A stretch of 64,000 nt of DNA, from NCBI GenBank assembly GCA_020746835.1, contig JAGPNK010000006.1, forward strand, positions 186,001 to 250,000, in the 5' to 3' direction. Shown one piece after another: positions 22,742 to 35,329 of the stretch. Source of the stretch: Stachybotrys elegans (taxonomy: Eukaryota; Ascomycota; Sordariomycetes; Hypocreales; Stachybotryaceae). The stretch's first letter is position 1. The number at the start of each line of letters is the position of its first letter. The notes beneath the pieces were generated by a model, which saw nothing but the letters and a program-made list of their open reading frames with translations, had not been told where the DNA came from and did no database searches. The translations under genes and the position numbers were made by a program.

Positions 22742-25700
22742 TGTGAGATGCGATGATTCAAGACGCGCTCTTTCCAGAAGACGGTCTATGGCTGATGGGA
22801 GGGTAACAATGCAAAAATTCTTGGCCAGTCAGTTCTGCTATTGGAAGAGGATGCGACGAGTCCCTGGCGGGCTGTGCGCTGCGAGCAGTACCTGATGGCG
22901 AATCAACAACGAGCTCTATCGAAGAGCCGCAACCCTCTTATTGGAGCATTCAGTTGGGTAAGTGGCTGAGTTGCGTCGAGGGTGCGTCCAAAGTCGATGG
23001 GCGATGGGTATCGATATGCTGCGGATGCTGGTGGGAGCGAGGTATCGAGATGCCTGAAATGGTGGTGCGGCCAGGATCCAGGTGGGCTGATATTGGTAGG
23101 ATGGTGCGAACGGCAGCAACTCGTTGTGTTGTGTCGAGTCGAATCTAACCGGCGACAGGTCGATGGCAGAAACGAGTGGTATAGGAGGGATGAGCGGGAG
23201 AGGAACGAGAGGGGGAGGGTATAAGGGAGATGAAAGGGATCGGGATGGGAGGTGTGAGCGTGAGTGAGAGTAGAGTGAGGTAAGGACCGGTAAGGAGTGA
23301 CTGAAGTGAGTGTGATTTGCAGAGTGGAGAGCGATGATATTATTAAAAGGAGACGTCTGTCAAGGGCCAGGGGGAGGGAGTAGGAGGTAGAATGAGAATG
23401 AGCCCGGCTGGTCGGGGAAATGTTCCCTGGAGCCACTAGGGCGTTTTAGGCCCGGCAAGTACTGCTGGGAAGGTTGGAGGCGATGGAAATCAATGCAGAA
23501 CGATGAAGACGAGGCCTAGCGAGAGCAAAGCGGCAAGGGGGAGCCAGGAAAAGAGCGCGGGCGGTGGTTGGTGATGTTGATGGATGTTGGTGTCGAGTCG
23601 AGGAGCAACGCAAGACCAAATGCGAGACGAGATGGATGGCGGCTACTATGGCTCTACAGAAGGGTAAAGCAGCAGCGGGAAGTCCCAGGGCCAGAGGGTG
23701 CGAGGCCAGCCAGTTGTGGAATGGGGCAGGCCAGACAGTGGCCGTGGTCATTCAGTGGCTGAAGCGTCCAGTACCTCGAACTCAGCGAGCAACAGGCGGG
23801 CCAGCTCAACCCACCACCAGATAGGTACTAAGGGTGTACCTAAGCTTGCTAGTCTGGACTGGGCTAACCTCAGGTACCTGGACGCACACGAAGCTTGCTG
23901 GCCGGCTGGTGGTGCTAGCTTAGGGCGAGAGGGAGGGAAGGAGAGGGTGGATGGGATGGCAAGTAAAAAAGTGGAAAGTGGAAAGTGGAAAGCGGATGGG
24001 AAAGTGGGCAGTTGGGCAGGAGTTGTGGGTAGGTGGTGGGCAGGCATACGCCCACACAAAAAAAGGGTAAAGTACATAGGTAATGTACAATGGGCGGGCT
24101 CGCAGGGCAAGACAGGTACCTCTCGTCACCGAAGTGAGGTTGGTACGGGGGGTGGGGCGGATTCACCCAGCCCGTCATTACAGTGCCAGCGGTGCCAGCG
24201 AGAAAAGGGTCTAGCACACTGGGTTTGGTTGGCTGCAACGTCGCAGGACTGGCACAACCAAGAAGACGAGCGACGCCAAGCTACTGGGCCCGAGCTTATG
24301 CTGGGCTACTGATTCGTACCTACATGCAGCTATGCTATGTTATTTGTCCCTGTCAGTGCAGAATTGTGCACTGGGAGCACAATGCAGGGCACAGGCACAA
24401 AAGCAGGGCAGCAGAGAGACCAGAGCGGCGACGCAATGCGGTGGCGTGGCCGTAGCATAGCCCACGTACATACATACTACGTGCGTACCGCTGGGAAGAA
24501 GCAAGGGCAGGCCTCGATAGGACTCGGCATGCCAGGCACGGCATGAAGTCAGTCCGGAGAGTGGGAGAGGGACGAGACATTGCTACATCATCCGTAGGTC
24601 CAGTATGACGGTGCATCGATGCCGGCGAGTGAAAACAAAGGGCTGTGTGGGCGGGTGAGTGGTTGGTTGGTTGGGACCTGTCACTTTGTGACCACGAGGC
24701 CAGCACAGGCGAGGGAGACTCGGTCACGGTAGATGGGCGGGAGCAGGGGGACTGATCGAGGTGGGCAGCGTGAGTGTGAGCGCGTGTACCGAGAGAGCGC
24801 GTGCACACGCGTTTGGAGTGGGTGCGCAGAGAAGGTCCAAGAGACATCACCTCTTATGTCGGACGTGCTATTCTTGACCACATCAGTTCAAGTTGTATAC
24901 AAGTTTAGGGGAGCGTGTTGTTTATGTTTATGCAGCTGCACACATGTTTATTTATGCGTCTGTTTGATCATCCGAAAAGCATTGGTTCCCAACAACCCGG
25001 TTGATGAAGAAATGAACGAACAAAGTGATGGGAGTGCAAGAAGGGGGGGGGGTCACCTTGGAACGAGCACCGAGTTGCCAAAAGTCTGGGCGAGCCAATG
25101 TGGGATGATTTCCAGTGCGGGTGGGTTCTTTGGATTTTCTGGCCCTGGTCCCCCATTCCGGGACGCAGGCCAATGGGAAAGGAGCTGGGCCAGGGGCCTG
25201 GTCATGTCATCCTGATGATCCAGGTACAAGCTTCAAAGCTTCCAGGCACAGGGCGCGGCGTCTGCCTCGGGGCATGACGGCGACCCGCTCAGAGCCCACA
25301 GGCTACCGTAGTGCCCTTATGTGAATGCGAAGATATAATGTTAGGGATGGGCCAGACGAGATTTGGGCGACCTGCCCGGCCGGCCTCTGTTGTGTGCGCG
25401 AAAGGCTTCCCTTCCCCCGGTTGAGGGTCTGCAAATTGGATAATTTGCGTCGCGACCAGGGGGGGGCTGGGCTGGATGTTCACAAAGAAGGAAGAGAGAG
25501 ATGGGAAAGGGGGAGTCCACTGCTCTCATCTTCGCCCCAGTGAAAAGAGGTTGATCTCCGAGGCCAGAATCCTGTCATCTGGACAGAGAAGACGGAGAAG
25601 AAGCGGGAGAAGCAACAAGGGCGAAGCGAGGGGGGCCTCTCACGACTGGGAAAAAGAAGAAGCAATAAACAATCCCAGCAGGTCGTGATAAATTAAAGGG

Positions 25701-28700
25701 CACACGTCCCAGGCGCCAGATGGGACATGGGTCATACACATGCGCATCAGCGCGACGGAACGCAATGCGCTCTCTTCTTGTTGCCGTCTGCTAACCTGTC
25801 GATCAAGTTTGTTTTGCGCGGCATGAACCGCCCGGCGATCGACATGCTCAATGCATTGATACTCATGTCAACAAAGCTTTCCCCCTCTGGCTCTCTTTTT
25901 CTTTTTCTTCTTCATCGCCTCAGGATGTGGGTTTTGGGAGGAAGGTGATTGTTATTCCTGTCATGTAATTTGCTTTATTTTTACCCCCATCGGCTTATGA
26001 GATGCGCCTGCGCCGCCTGCGATGCGACGCACACGATGAGAAATAGCAGATGGATCGTATCCGTAGGGTGGCGCGCCCCCTCCTCCTCCCCCTCCCCCTC
26101 ATCACAGTGCAAGAATTAAGATCAGTTAGGGGACTCGTGCCACCGTAGCATTGACTCGGACCCGCGCATGGACATGCTGTTTTGCATGAAGCCGTCGCGC
26201 GGGGTGGATGTGCAAATACGCACGCAAGCTGAATCACAAAAAGGAAACAAAAGATCAATACTCCGGCAGGTTATTTGTGTATACCGAATTACTCCGTATA
26301 CGACGTACTATGCATACGTACGAGTCGTAAATCGCTTGTGGGCGAGTAAGTGGTCAGCATCACCATGATGCACGTTTAAATCTTACCAGTCATTCTGAGC
26401 CTTTGCGCCAACAGACAGACGCCCAGCACCATCAGAGTGCTCTCATGTTTCAACTCAGCGCCGCCATCTCCGTCCATGCCCCGTCCGAGCTCTGCTCCTG
26501 TGTATCCAACGAGGTGCCTCTTGACGCGCTCATTCGTCGATTTGCTCGCGCTTTCTCGGCCGTCCGTCTGGCCACATTCCATCCATCAATCAATCCCCTG
26601 GCAACCGTTTGTGCGGCCGGTGCTCTTTGTGGTAAGGATGTGCAGGTACCGCCGCGTCGGCCACGGCGCTGCTGGATCGGCGTGCCAAAACTGGCCAGCT
26701 CCAGGTACAGGTACTAGCCCACTTCCAAAGACAGATATTTGGGATACAGCCTTCCGCAACCATCCATCTCAGATAGGAACCACCATCCCGAACAGTGCAT
26801 GTACATACAGTGGCAGATAGGATAAAAGAGGTGCGTCATCTTTGGCTGCATCTAAAAATATTCCCAGCCAGCGGGTGCCCCGTATCTCAAAGGATGTGTG
26901 CGACACTGCCCTCTCCATCGTGTCCTCGTCGCCTTAATATTGCGATTCGTGAACACGACGGCGATACGAAAAGGATGGGCGCCTCCAACCCCCGGCTGCT
27001 ACCTCTCCGGTTCGCTCGGCGAGACGTGAGATGAAGCCAAGCAACCCGCCGCTGCCTTGTCTGATCCTTCGCCCATCGATCTTCCAGCGAACCCCCGCCG
27101 CTGTATGTATGTAGGTATGTATGTATGCACTTTGTGTCCCCGTGGAATCGATCAATCGAGGCGACAGCCATGACGTACCTGCATCTATCCATCCTCGGCC
27201 ATTGAAACAGCCGTGTAGGTCCAGAGGATGAGGAGGAAAGGACCTCAGGCCAGCCCTCGCGTTTCCTCCCCCTGAGACAGAGCCTCTGTGCTCAGACAGG
27301 CCGACGATTGCTCTGCCCTGTAGCCAGTCAGAGGCCGTACGGCATCGCAAACTGAACTCGTCTTCTTGAGCCAGTCTGCTGTTCTAAACAGTGCAAAAAG
27401 TCCGACACATGCATGCCTGCCTGCCTGCCGACTCTTTTCTCCGGCACATGCATTCGTCTAACGGCCAGCGCATAGCCCAGCCTGTTCTGTTCTTTTTGCC
27501 CTCCTACCATTAATTTGAGGGTACATACGTTCCGTTTTGGAAGCCCAAATGTTTTTGAGCGCCACAGGCAACCACAAACACACGTGGGGAGGACCTTGCA
27601 GCCGCCCTTGCAGCGCATTAGACGTGCATCCGTAGTGGACACAACCAAGCCCATCCGTCTCTGCTCCGGACATGCCTCTCCATGTACTTGGAGAAGACGG
27701 GCTGGATCCTTCTAGCGTCGTGCGACTGCGCCAAAACGTTTTCGGTCGGTGGAAATAGAGCCGTCGTTGTCTTGCCAAGCAGCTATCCGACAAGACAAAG
27801 CCACAGACTTTGGGGGCGATTCTTGCTCGATTTCCTTTTCCCCTTCCACTGTCAGACTCTGCCCACCCAATCCAGCAACGGCGCGGGTGAGACGGGAATG
27901 TCCTTGGCCTGGTCCGGTGGATCTGAAGGGTTCCTCCCGATGGGATGCCGCCAGACCCTCCTCGCCCTCGCCCTCCTCTCCACCAGCTTCAGCACTCAGT
28001 CAGCACTCAGCCCTCCTTGCAACGCGGCAGTGAGCACCTGGTCAGCAGTGTCCTGGTGCTGCTCAGTGCTCGCTGAACCCTTCTTCTCCAACCGTTGGCT
28101 CGCATTGAGGTTGGCGCGGGCACCTTTTTTTCATGCTCCGCGCTCATCTTATCAGGTCGCCCGCCTTGCTAAGAAGGGTGGCGCCGCCATTCGCCCTGGC
28201 CCGCGCAAGCCTGTCTTATGCTTGCCCACGCCAGCTCCCGCCATGTATTCGCCACCATCCGTATCGGTTTGAGTGTGAAACATGGCACGCAAAGGCATTG
28301 GCTCTCTGCTTCCACTAGGCCCGTGGGCATTGATACTCGAGTCGGGATGAGGTCCGGCAAAAAGCACGCCAATTATGGGCGTCGCAGCCGAAATTTCACT
28401 GACTACATCGCTCGAGGCGCCAGTGCCAATCACGTTGTGTTTCAACATTGACAGCCCGGCCCCTTGTCTCCTGTCAAGTTGTCTGCCGCGTGCAACCAGA
28501 ACTGCATCAAGTTCACCGGGTTGCTCCACGAGTCCCATACGGTAGGGAGCTTCGGGGGTTTCTCGTCCTCACTCTCCTCACATACCGTTGCGCAACTTTC
28601 AATATTGAAACATGGGCTACAGTATAGCCAGGGCAGGGCTTACCGTATCACGCCCAGCAGCCTTCAGGGGTATGGAGCAGCTTTTGGCACGATTTCCGAT

Positions 28701-31291
28701 GTTCCAGAACACACAGCACAACGACACAACGATGGGGAGTGGAACCCGCCGTAAGGGGGCCTTCTCCCAGCCACCGTCTTTCCTCTGGTCTGTCGCCACG
28801 CTCATGGCTGGTCGGTAAGCGGTGAGTCTGTATCTGTAGCTGTAGACTGTAGGTCCCAGCCTGCCTCACCGCTTTGCGGAGATGCTGGTATCCGGTGCGG
28901 TGGTTCGAAATGTGCCTCCAATGGTCAATGGTCTTGTAGCCGCATCGATCGGAGGCACTCCGTGTGTTGCCGGTAGATGCTCCCCAGCCAGCCATGGTCT
29001 CAACGATCTGAGTATTCCAGCATGCCAGGTACGGAAGACAGGTCGCCTCGATCGCTTGCAGAGGCGAGACCTGGCCCATTCTGGGAAAGACTTTGTGTCA
29101 TCATCCACTCGTCCATTCACTCATCCTGGCCGTTGCGGTGTGGTATTGCCGACACCGCCATGCTGCTTCGGAGGTTGGGGGTTTGCTAGCTAGTTTGTCG
29201 GGTTGCTGCGTTGTCGCATTGATGGCCGGCCTTTGCCGTCGACATACCGCGCTCCTCTGGCCTCTTGACCCCCATTGCTGACGGGTAACTACTTCCTCCG
29301 TGCCTAGGCTGGGGCGTTTGGTGGGTTCCATTGAGCCATCCAGCTGCGCATCCAATCCCGAAAATGACCATGTTGGAATATGTAGGGCGAAGCAGGCTGA
29401 GCAGCGTCAAAGGATGTAGCAGGATCCAATAATCAGCATCCACCAACGAACAGCTGCCGTCAATGTTGCTGTGACAAAGCTGCCAAGAACCCCGTAAACG
29501 AGTAGTTTTTCCCTCCTGCTTCCCACCACGCCATGCATGCACGCACTTCACCCGGTCCACCATGCAAGACAGTTGTCATGACTGGAGACCTCGCAGCTAC
29601 GTCAACATCGCTTGGCTAAATCACGCACACATTGTCTTTTTGCAATTCTCTTTTCCGGCGCTCCGAGTCGGCGGTGAGGTACATGTCTTTTCTTTGACGA
29701 GGGTGGATGATGATGGCTTTAGGGTAGTTGGCAGTGGACCTGGTTGGGCAGCAATCCAGGGGACCATTCGTCTCCATACCCTCCTCGATTGAGATGCAGC
29801 TCGACAATGCAAGTCACGATGCTATTGTGTTAGATCTGGGGTTTCGGTCACGTGTGTGTGAGTTGATGGTATCCGGGGAGACCACAGAGTTGCGATGGAA
29901 GGCTGAGTGTATTGTGGTGTGTAGTGCTCCAAGCGGAAAAAGCGCCACGAGAAGTGTTTGCTCAGCTGACTGCTTATATGAATGTTTGGTATGGTGCTAT
30001 GAACAGGTACATAATCTGCGTTTCTACCAATGGGAGGTAATCTGCCGGAGAAAAGTGTGCACACACTTATAACTCCGGAGGAACAGGAAATCTTGGTGAT
30101 GAAGGGCTCGCGGAACGAGTGCTGAACAATCAAGATGTACCCCGACTGCTCCATTGTCCAATGATCCATTGGTCCCATCTTGCTTGAATAGACATTGACC
30201 TTAACTGAATCCTTAATTGTTTTCATGAAACGGTGCTCTGGGTTTGTGCTTCCACGTCATCACCTATCGAAGTTTGTGGAATTCCAAGTTGAGGAGCACA
30301 GCAGACCGCAGACCAATCCAGTCGAACACTTCATCTTACAAGGAAAACACCTGGTCGTGCGGTGCCAATCTTGTCCTGATGGGGAGCCAGAGCCCATTGT
30401 GTTGAAGCGCTCCGACTGTGAATCATTGTAATGGCCATTCATAGCCTTGGCTGGCCATTGATATAAGAAACCTCACGAGAGTGTGTAGGCTACAGGCGTC
30501 ACTACCCGCCTCTTCTGTTACACCTGCACACAAGAGCTACTAGGTCGGTAACACTTCTGCTGTGCAGCTGTACACAATTGCCTGGCTGCCCTTCCGTACA
30601 CGCCACCTCTCCTCTGCCTCGTGCACTCATCACACTCTGCCTCCGAGCACCTTCACCTTCCTCCTCCTCCTCTCTCTCTTCTGTGCATATCCCATCACAC
30701 CGCCCATCTCCCTTCATATAACCGCGGTCTTGACCTCAGCGGAAGAGGGCATTACGAATCCGTGAGCCTCCCTGCCGCTGCATCTACCCGTTTTCCCGTC
30801 CCAAGCCCGTGAGCAAACTCGGCGAACCCTCAGGCATCAGTTCTCCGAGAATCCCCAAGTTGTTTACTCGAGTAAATACCTCCTTACATTTCGGCAAGAG
30901 CGAGGCTTAGCCAAGCCGCCCCTCAGGGCAAGTAAGGGAGGTCCCTCTTGCCTTCTTAACCTCTGACCTCAGGCTACAAACAGTCGGATTCTTCCACCCA
31001 CCACCAGGCACTTCTGACTCAATGCTCTGTCAAGTTTTTCTCAAAGTACTACTGAAGTATCCCACATCCTCAATCCTCAGACAAGCCTCTATCTTTCATT
31101 TCTCTTTGCCCTGTTCCGGGTCGAAGACTCTCCCCTTTCCCTCCGCTTTGTTCATCTCACGCACAAACCCGGTGCCTCGAACATCTTCCTGAGCTTGCTT
31201 TGAGGTCACTGTGTGGCTGAAACTGCAACAAACGTCTGCAAGTATTTTCTCTTCGTCCTGGGTTGGAGGCTGTCCGTCAGGCACTTCAAAT
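22742..31291. other. 8.5-kb gene-poor divergent region
   Basis: No gene can be supported between ime2 (minus) and the Stc1-domain gene (plus). Many overlapping frames of 60-205 codons exist on both strands, but they are rich in Pro, Ser, Arg and Cys and show neither domains nor consistent splice signals. Near 23972-23996 there is a short GTGGAAA-type repeat. A GTAT-rich tract lies at 27102-27127 and a run of GCCT near 27414-27428. GGTACC/AGGTACCT words are frequent in 23.8-24.5 kb. The stretch may contain long upstream control regions or noncoding RNAs. Confidence 0.45.
27102..27127. repeat. GTAT microsatellite
   Basis: An imperfect tetranucleotide tract of GTAT units, interrupted once by GTAG, lies in the gene-poor region. 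Length polymorphism is likely; no function is evident. Confidence 0.7.
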
Positions 31292-32710
31292 ATGGCTCCC
31301 CCGTAAGTTGCCTGCCTACCTCACAAACCCGTCACCTCCAACAACACTCGCACCCAGTACCAATTACTACCCGTTTGCTAACCTCTCGCCCAATGAATAG
31401 ACCGGCATTCCCCAAGAAGTAAGCGCTTCATCTACTTGGTTCCTCGATGCATGATCCCTAATATCCTCCAGGTTCAGGTGCAAGGTCGGTGGAGAATGGC
31501 TCCCGTTGGAATCCTTCTCTGCCAACCAGCAGAAGGCTCTGTTTCGGCAAGTCGATCGTGGTTGCAAGATCGATGCTGCCATGTCTGGCATGACATGCCG
31601 AGAGCACTCTCCACAGCAAAAGCAGACCATCAGGTGTGACCTATGCAAACTATACAAGCCGAGGGACGAGTACAGCAAATCAAGCCTGAAAGAAGACACC
31701 ATTGTACTAAGCCCACATCCCACCAGTCGTTTGTATCCTCTGGCTAACGTCCTGTCAGAAATGCAAAGTCTGTGTGGCCTGGGTCGAGACGCAGGAACCT
31801 AGAATCGTCCCTGTGCCCTTGGCCACTGGTCATATCTCACCTGAAGAAATCGAGCATGACGAGCAGTGGGAGCAACGGGTCCAATCTCAGGTACTATTCC
31901 TTTCATGCCCACCCGCTTAGCATATACTGAGCCATTCGCACCTTAGAATCCCGTCGGCCCGTATATTACCAACATGGAGGTGCCTATCTCGGGGTTGGCC
32001 GCGCTTGGCTTGACAGATGAGGAGCAACGGGCTCTCGCTTCTGACTCGGAGGTTGGGGCACTTCTTGCCGCCCCTCTGACCTTGAGCACTACCACCAAGA
32101 CTGGCTCCTCGAGTGCCAGCCAGAGCCAGACAGCCTCCGTGTCGGTCAGCAGCGTGGCTGGTAGTCGCGTCTCTCGACCCTTACCACCGCACCTGGCTGC
32201 CAAAGCCGCGAGAGCCCCATCTGTTTCCTCCAACACAGGATCGGAGGCTCCGAGTGCTGCTGCTGGCAGTGTGTCGACGGCAACCACCGTGCGCGAGGCG
32301 GAGGAGGAAGCCAAGCGGAGCCGACAAGTCATGTACAACGCGTGGGACCAGACCGGAAGGCGACATGATGCCGTGAGGGTTCCATCCGCTGCCTCGCGTA
32401 CAGACTCGATGAGTCTTCTTGATGGCGAAAGCATCGAAGTTGGTTCCCAGGAGTGGCCTGAGCTCAAGGCAGCTCCAGCCCCGGAGGCAGAGCCGGTGCA
32501 GAAAGGAAGCAATAAATGGCCCAAGCCGCTGCTGGTTAGTAATGGCAAAGAAAGTATGACGGGAAGCGTGCTGACAATGTCCTACAGTCTGCAAGCGAGC
32601 GAAAGAAGGCTGTGCCGCAGCCCAGGTTTTCCAACGCCAGGCCCGAGAGGGATTTGCAGATGCGCCAGCGATATACGTATCTCGACAACGACGAAGAATT
32701 CGATTACTAG
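31292..32710 (+). CDS. Stc1-domain protein, candidate RNAi-heterochromatin adaptor
   Basis: Six exons: 31292-31302, 31401-31418, 31472-31703, 31759-31890, 31947-32534 and 32588-32710, giving 367 residues. The first two exons are only 11 and 18 nt. Each junction has a good donor (GTAAGT, GTAAGC) and a branch site (CTAAC, CTAAT), and together they give MAPPPAFPKKFRCKVGGEW. Residues about 10-105 fit the Stc1 domain: FRCKVGGEWLPLESFS, then MTCREH, IRCDLCKLYKPRDEYSKSSL and KCKVCVAWVETQEP, with paired Cys that would bind zinc. The rest is disordered and Ser/Ala-rich, ending in RYTYLDNDEEFDY. In S. pombe, Stc1 links Argonaute to the Clr4 H3K9 methyltransferase complex. Whether this fungal protein does the same is inference; many fungal Stc1-domain proteins are uncharacterised. 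Confidence 0.85.
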
Positions 32711-33799
32711 AACAGATGAGTTGAATGGGTGTTCATCATAGCTATGGAGGGTAATCACTGGGACATTTCATGGGGAGAGCGTATCTGAAGCAAACCCAAG
32801 ACGGGACGAATAGGTCAAATTTGCTAAGGCGGCAACGTGTATAACAAGTCAGGCAGTCAAATCAAAGGTCATCCGGTGGTACTCGTACTAGCTCGTGCCA
32901 TTGATCTTCGTAGATGTGTTATTTAGCGATATCGTGCCCAGGAAAAAGAAAGTACGCATATTCGTTCAAATATTTTGTCTGTCCTTGCCTTGTCATACCC
33001 TGATATAGAGATGCTTCCAGTTCCAACGCACGAGAAGCCGCCCCAATTTCAACGCGCCCAGTACGCCGTCCTTCTTTTTCTCGGTTTTCTCCCCCTCTTT
33101 GCTCCTTCGAAACACGCGCAATGCCGCTCCTACAATACTTCCCCCTTTGCTTTCTGTTTGAAAAAGGGGGGATTCGTTGGAACATGGGCTCCGTGTCGAC
33201 GCGGTGGCCCTAGCGCACAGAGGATTTGTTTTAATTTTTTTTGTCTTCTTCTCGGCTCCTTGGTTTTTCGATCTTGGTGTCTTTGTACCAAGTGGTAAAA
33301 TGTGGTGAGATACAGTTCTTTGTTCGGTAGATCTGAGCTTGAAGCAGGGCCCTGTGCTGTGGTAACTGGAGCACGATGTGATGCTCCAAAGGATCGAGGG
33401 CTCCTGAGCTAGGCCTCGTTAATAGGCTGGCCGCCCCCGCCATCTTGGCTTGGGATGGCCCAAGAGCAGCGGTTCCTACTCTTGGGCTTGACGCGGCTCC
33501 CAGATCCTGGAGACCCGAGAATTGCATGAGTCGCAATTAATTCACAGGGCTCACTTCGGCGACTGCATCATGGCCACTTGCGACGCGACACGAGCTGATT
33601 CGCAGCATGTCTGTGCCAATTGTGATACCCCGCGAATGACATGTCATATCTCGCTGTTGCTAGACGTGTAACCGCGAGGGGGCGCATTCACTACCGCCTC
33701 GGCATCGCCCACCTGCTTCCGTTCCGTCACTTCCCAGCGATCCTTGAGGCGCTTCCGTAAGATGAGGGGGAGGGCACTTGCTCCGGCGGATGTTAGTTG
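32711..33799. other. Convergent intergenic region
   Basis: This 1.1-kb gap lies between the stop codons of the Stc1-domain and pyruvate dehydrogenase kinase genes. It should contain both 3' ends. No coding sequence is supported. Confidence 0.45.
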
Positions 33800-35329
33800 C
33801 TATTGCAAAGGCTCCGAGGACGAAGACAAGCGGTTGAGGTGAAGATAAACATCGGTGCCGTATCTAGAGAATGGTTAGCAAGAAGAGAGCGGCTGTCGCG
33901 GTTGGGGTCCAGATGCTCACCCTTCCATGCTGATGAGCTTCAAATCACCGCCAAAGTATCGGGCGTAGAGACGAGATATAGGCAGACCGTATCCAAAGCC
34001 AGCCATGGGAGCCTTGAAGTCGCTCTTATCAAAGTCCGGGTCCAGGTTAGGCGTGCGGTCGACAGTGGTGTACATATAGGTCCAGACGAGGGGGATTGCA
34101 CTGCGAGGAATGCCGCCGCCCTCATCGGTAATCTTGATGGTAATGTCCTCCCTGCCCTCGGCGACAATAACCTTGGTGACGGGGAATTCCTGCTTATCCA
34201 TGCCGTGGGTCTCGACGACAGCACGTAAGGAGTTCTTGAGAGTTTCGAAAAGCATGTGCGACAGGTGTCCTGGCACATACATGAAGTTGAGGTTGGGGTT
34301 GCAGACAAGCTGGATGCGCGGCGCCTCGAACAAGCCATAGTGGTCCTCGCAGACGAAGCGCGCGTTTTCGATGGCCTCCTGCGCGAGATCACGCACATTG
34401 GTCTGGGTGCAGATGACGCCGACGTATGTGGGATCGCGGTGGTGGCTCTGGTCAGTCAAGGCGATGTGTTGGCCGATGAGCATACGGATGCCGATACGCG
34501 ACATGTAGAAGCGGTCGAGGAAGGATTGGATGGAGCCGTCAATCTGCATGCGCTGGCGGCGGCGCTTGTACTCGAGGATGCCCTGGGCCATGGTCGTGAC
34601 GACACCGTCATGCCGCCTCTTGATCTTGTGAAGGGTCTGGGCGAAACGTTGGTTGTAAAAGTGAAGATCGGGAGGCCAGTCGCCAGTGTCATCGACCGTG
34701 GCAAAGTAGCGGCGAGAGACCGACTTGGCTTTGCCGCCGTTGCCATTGCCGTTGCTGTGACCGTTGCCGTTTTGAAGGCCGCCCCAGCCGGAGGCGTCTC
34801 CCTCCTCGATGGAGGGATTGGGTGTCGCTTCGGAGAGTCGGAGGGGCGTGCGGCCGCCAATGAGCTTTCCGGGCTTCAGCAGGCGGTCGCGTACGTCCCG
34901 GTCGAGTTTTGGCCGAGGCAGCTGTGTAATCTCCTACGTTTGATGGGGTTAGCGACTGGTATGCAGGCGGATGGAAGGACATGGCGGGCGCGTGGTACCT
35001 CAAATGACTGGGCGTACCAGTCCTTGACCTTCATCACAGAGGGCATCTCGTTGAGGCCATCGGGGAGGTGCTCGAGTTCCTGAACTCGATGGGCGAGACG
35101 GATAGGTAGCTCTTCGGCAAGGAATTGGGAGGCGCGGAACAGAGTACCTGGCAGAAAAGGACGAGGTCAGCCATTGATGGATTAGACGAGCTGAACCGGA
35201 CAGGAGGGCTTTACCAGTAGATGGCTTCTCGCCAAACTGAACCATCTGGCGCAGGCTCACACCGGTAGCAGGAAAGTTGGCATAATGACGAATGGTGCTC
35301 ATGAGGCGCTCCGAGGCCTTCCACGACAT
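33800..35329 (-). CDS. Mitochondrial pyruvate dehydrogenase kinase
   Basis: Four exons on the minus strand: 35329-35215, 35147-34999, 34933-33921 and 33863-33800, giving 446 residues. All introns are GT..AG with CTAAC-like branch sites. The N-terminal helical domain starts at residue 1 (ASERLMSTIRHYANFPATG) and includes VKDWYAQSFEE. The GHKL ATPase domain has the N-box in LKNSLRAVVETHG, the G1 box DEGGGIP, and the G2 region GFGYGLPISRLYARYFGG. The C-terminal exon adds YGTDVYLHLNRLS. This is the PDK/BCKDK architecture, which phosphorylates the E1-alpha subunit of pyruvate dehydrogenase (or the branched-chain enzyme) in the matrix. A fungal Pkp1/Pkp2 orthologue is most likely. An Asn/Gly-rich insert lies between the two domains, near residue 130. 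No classical presequence is obvious. Confidence 0.93.

Noticed and set aside
27682..28272. Frame in the gene desert containing a signal-peptide-like stretch (MGCRQTLLALALLSTSFS)
   Set aside because: The hydrophobic run comes from CTCGCC and CTCC repeats, the downstream part is not protein-like, and no promoter or splice structure supports it.
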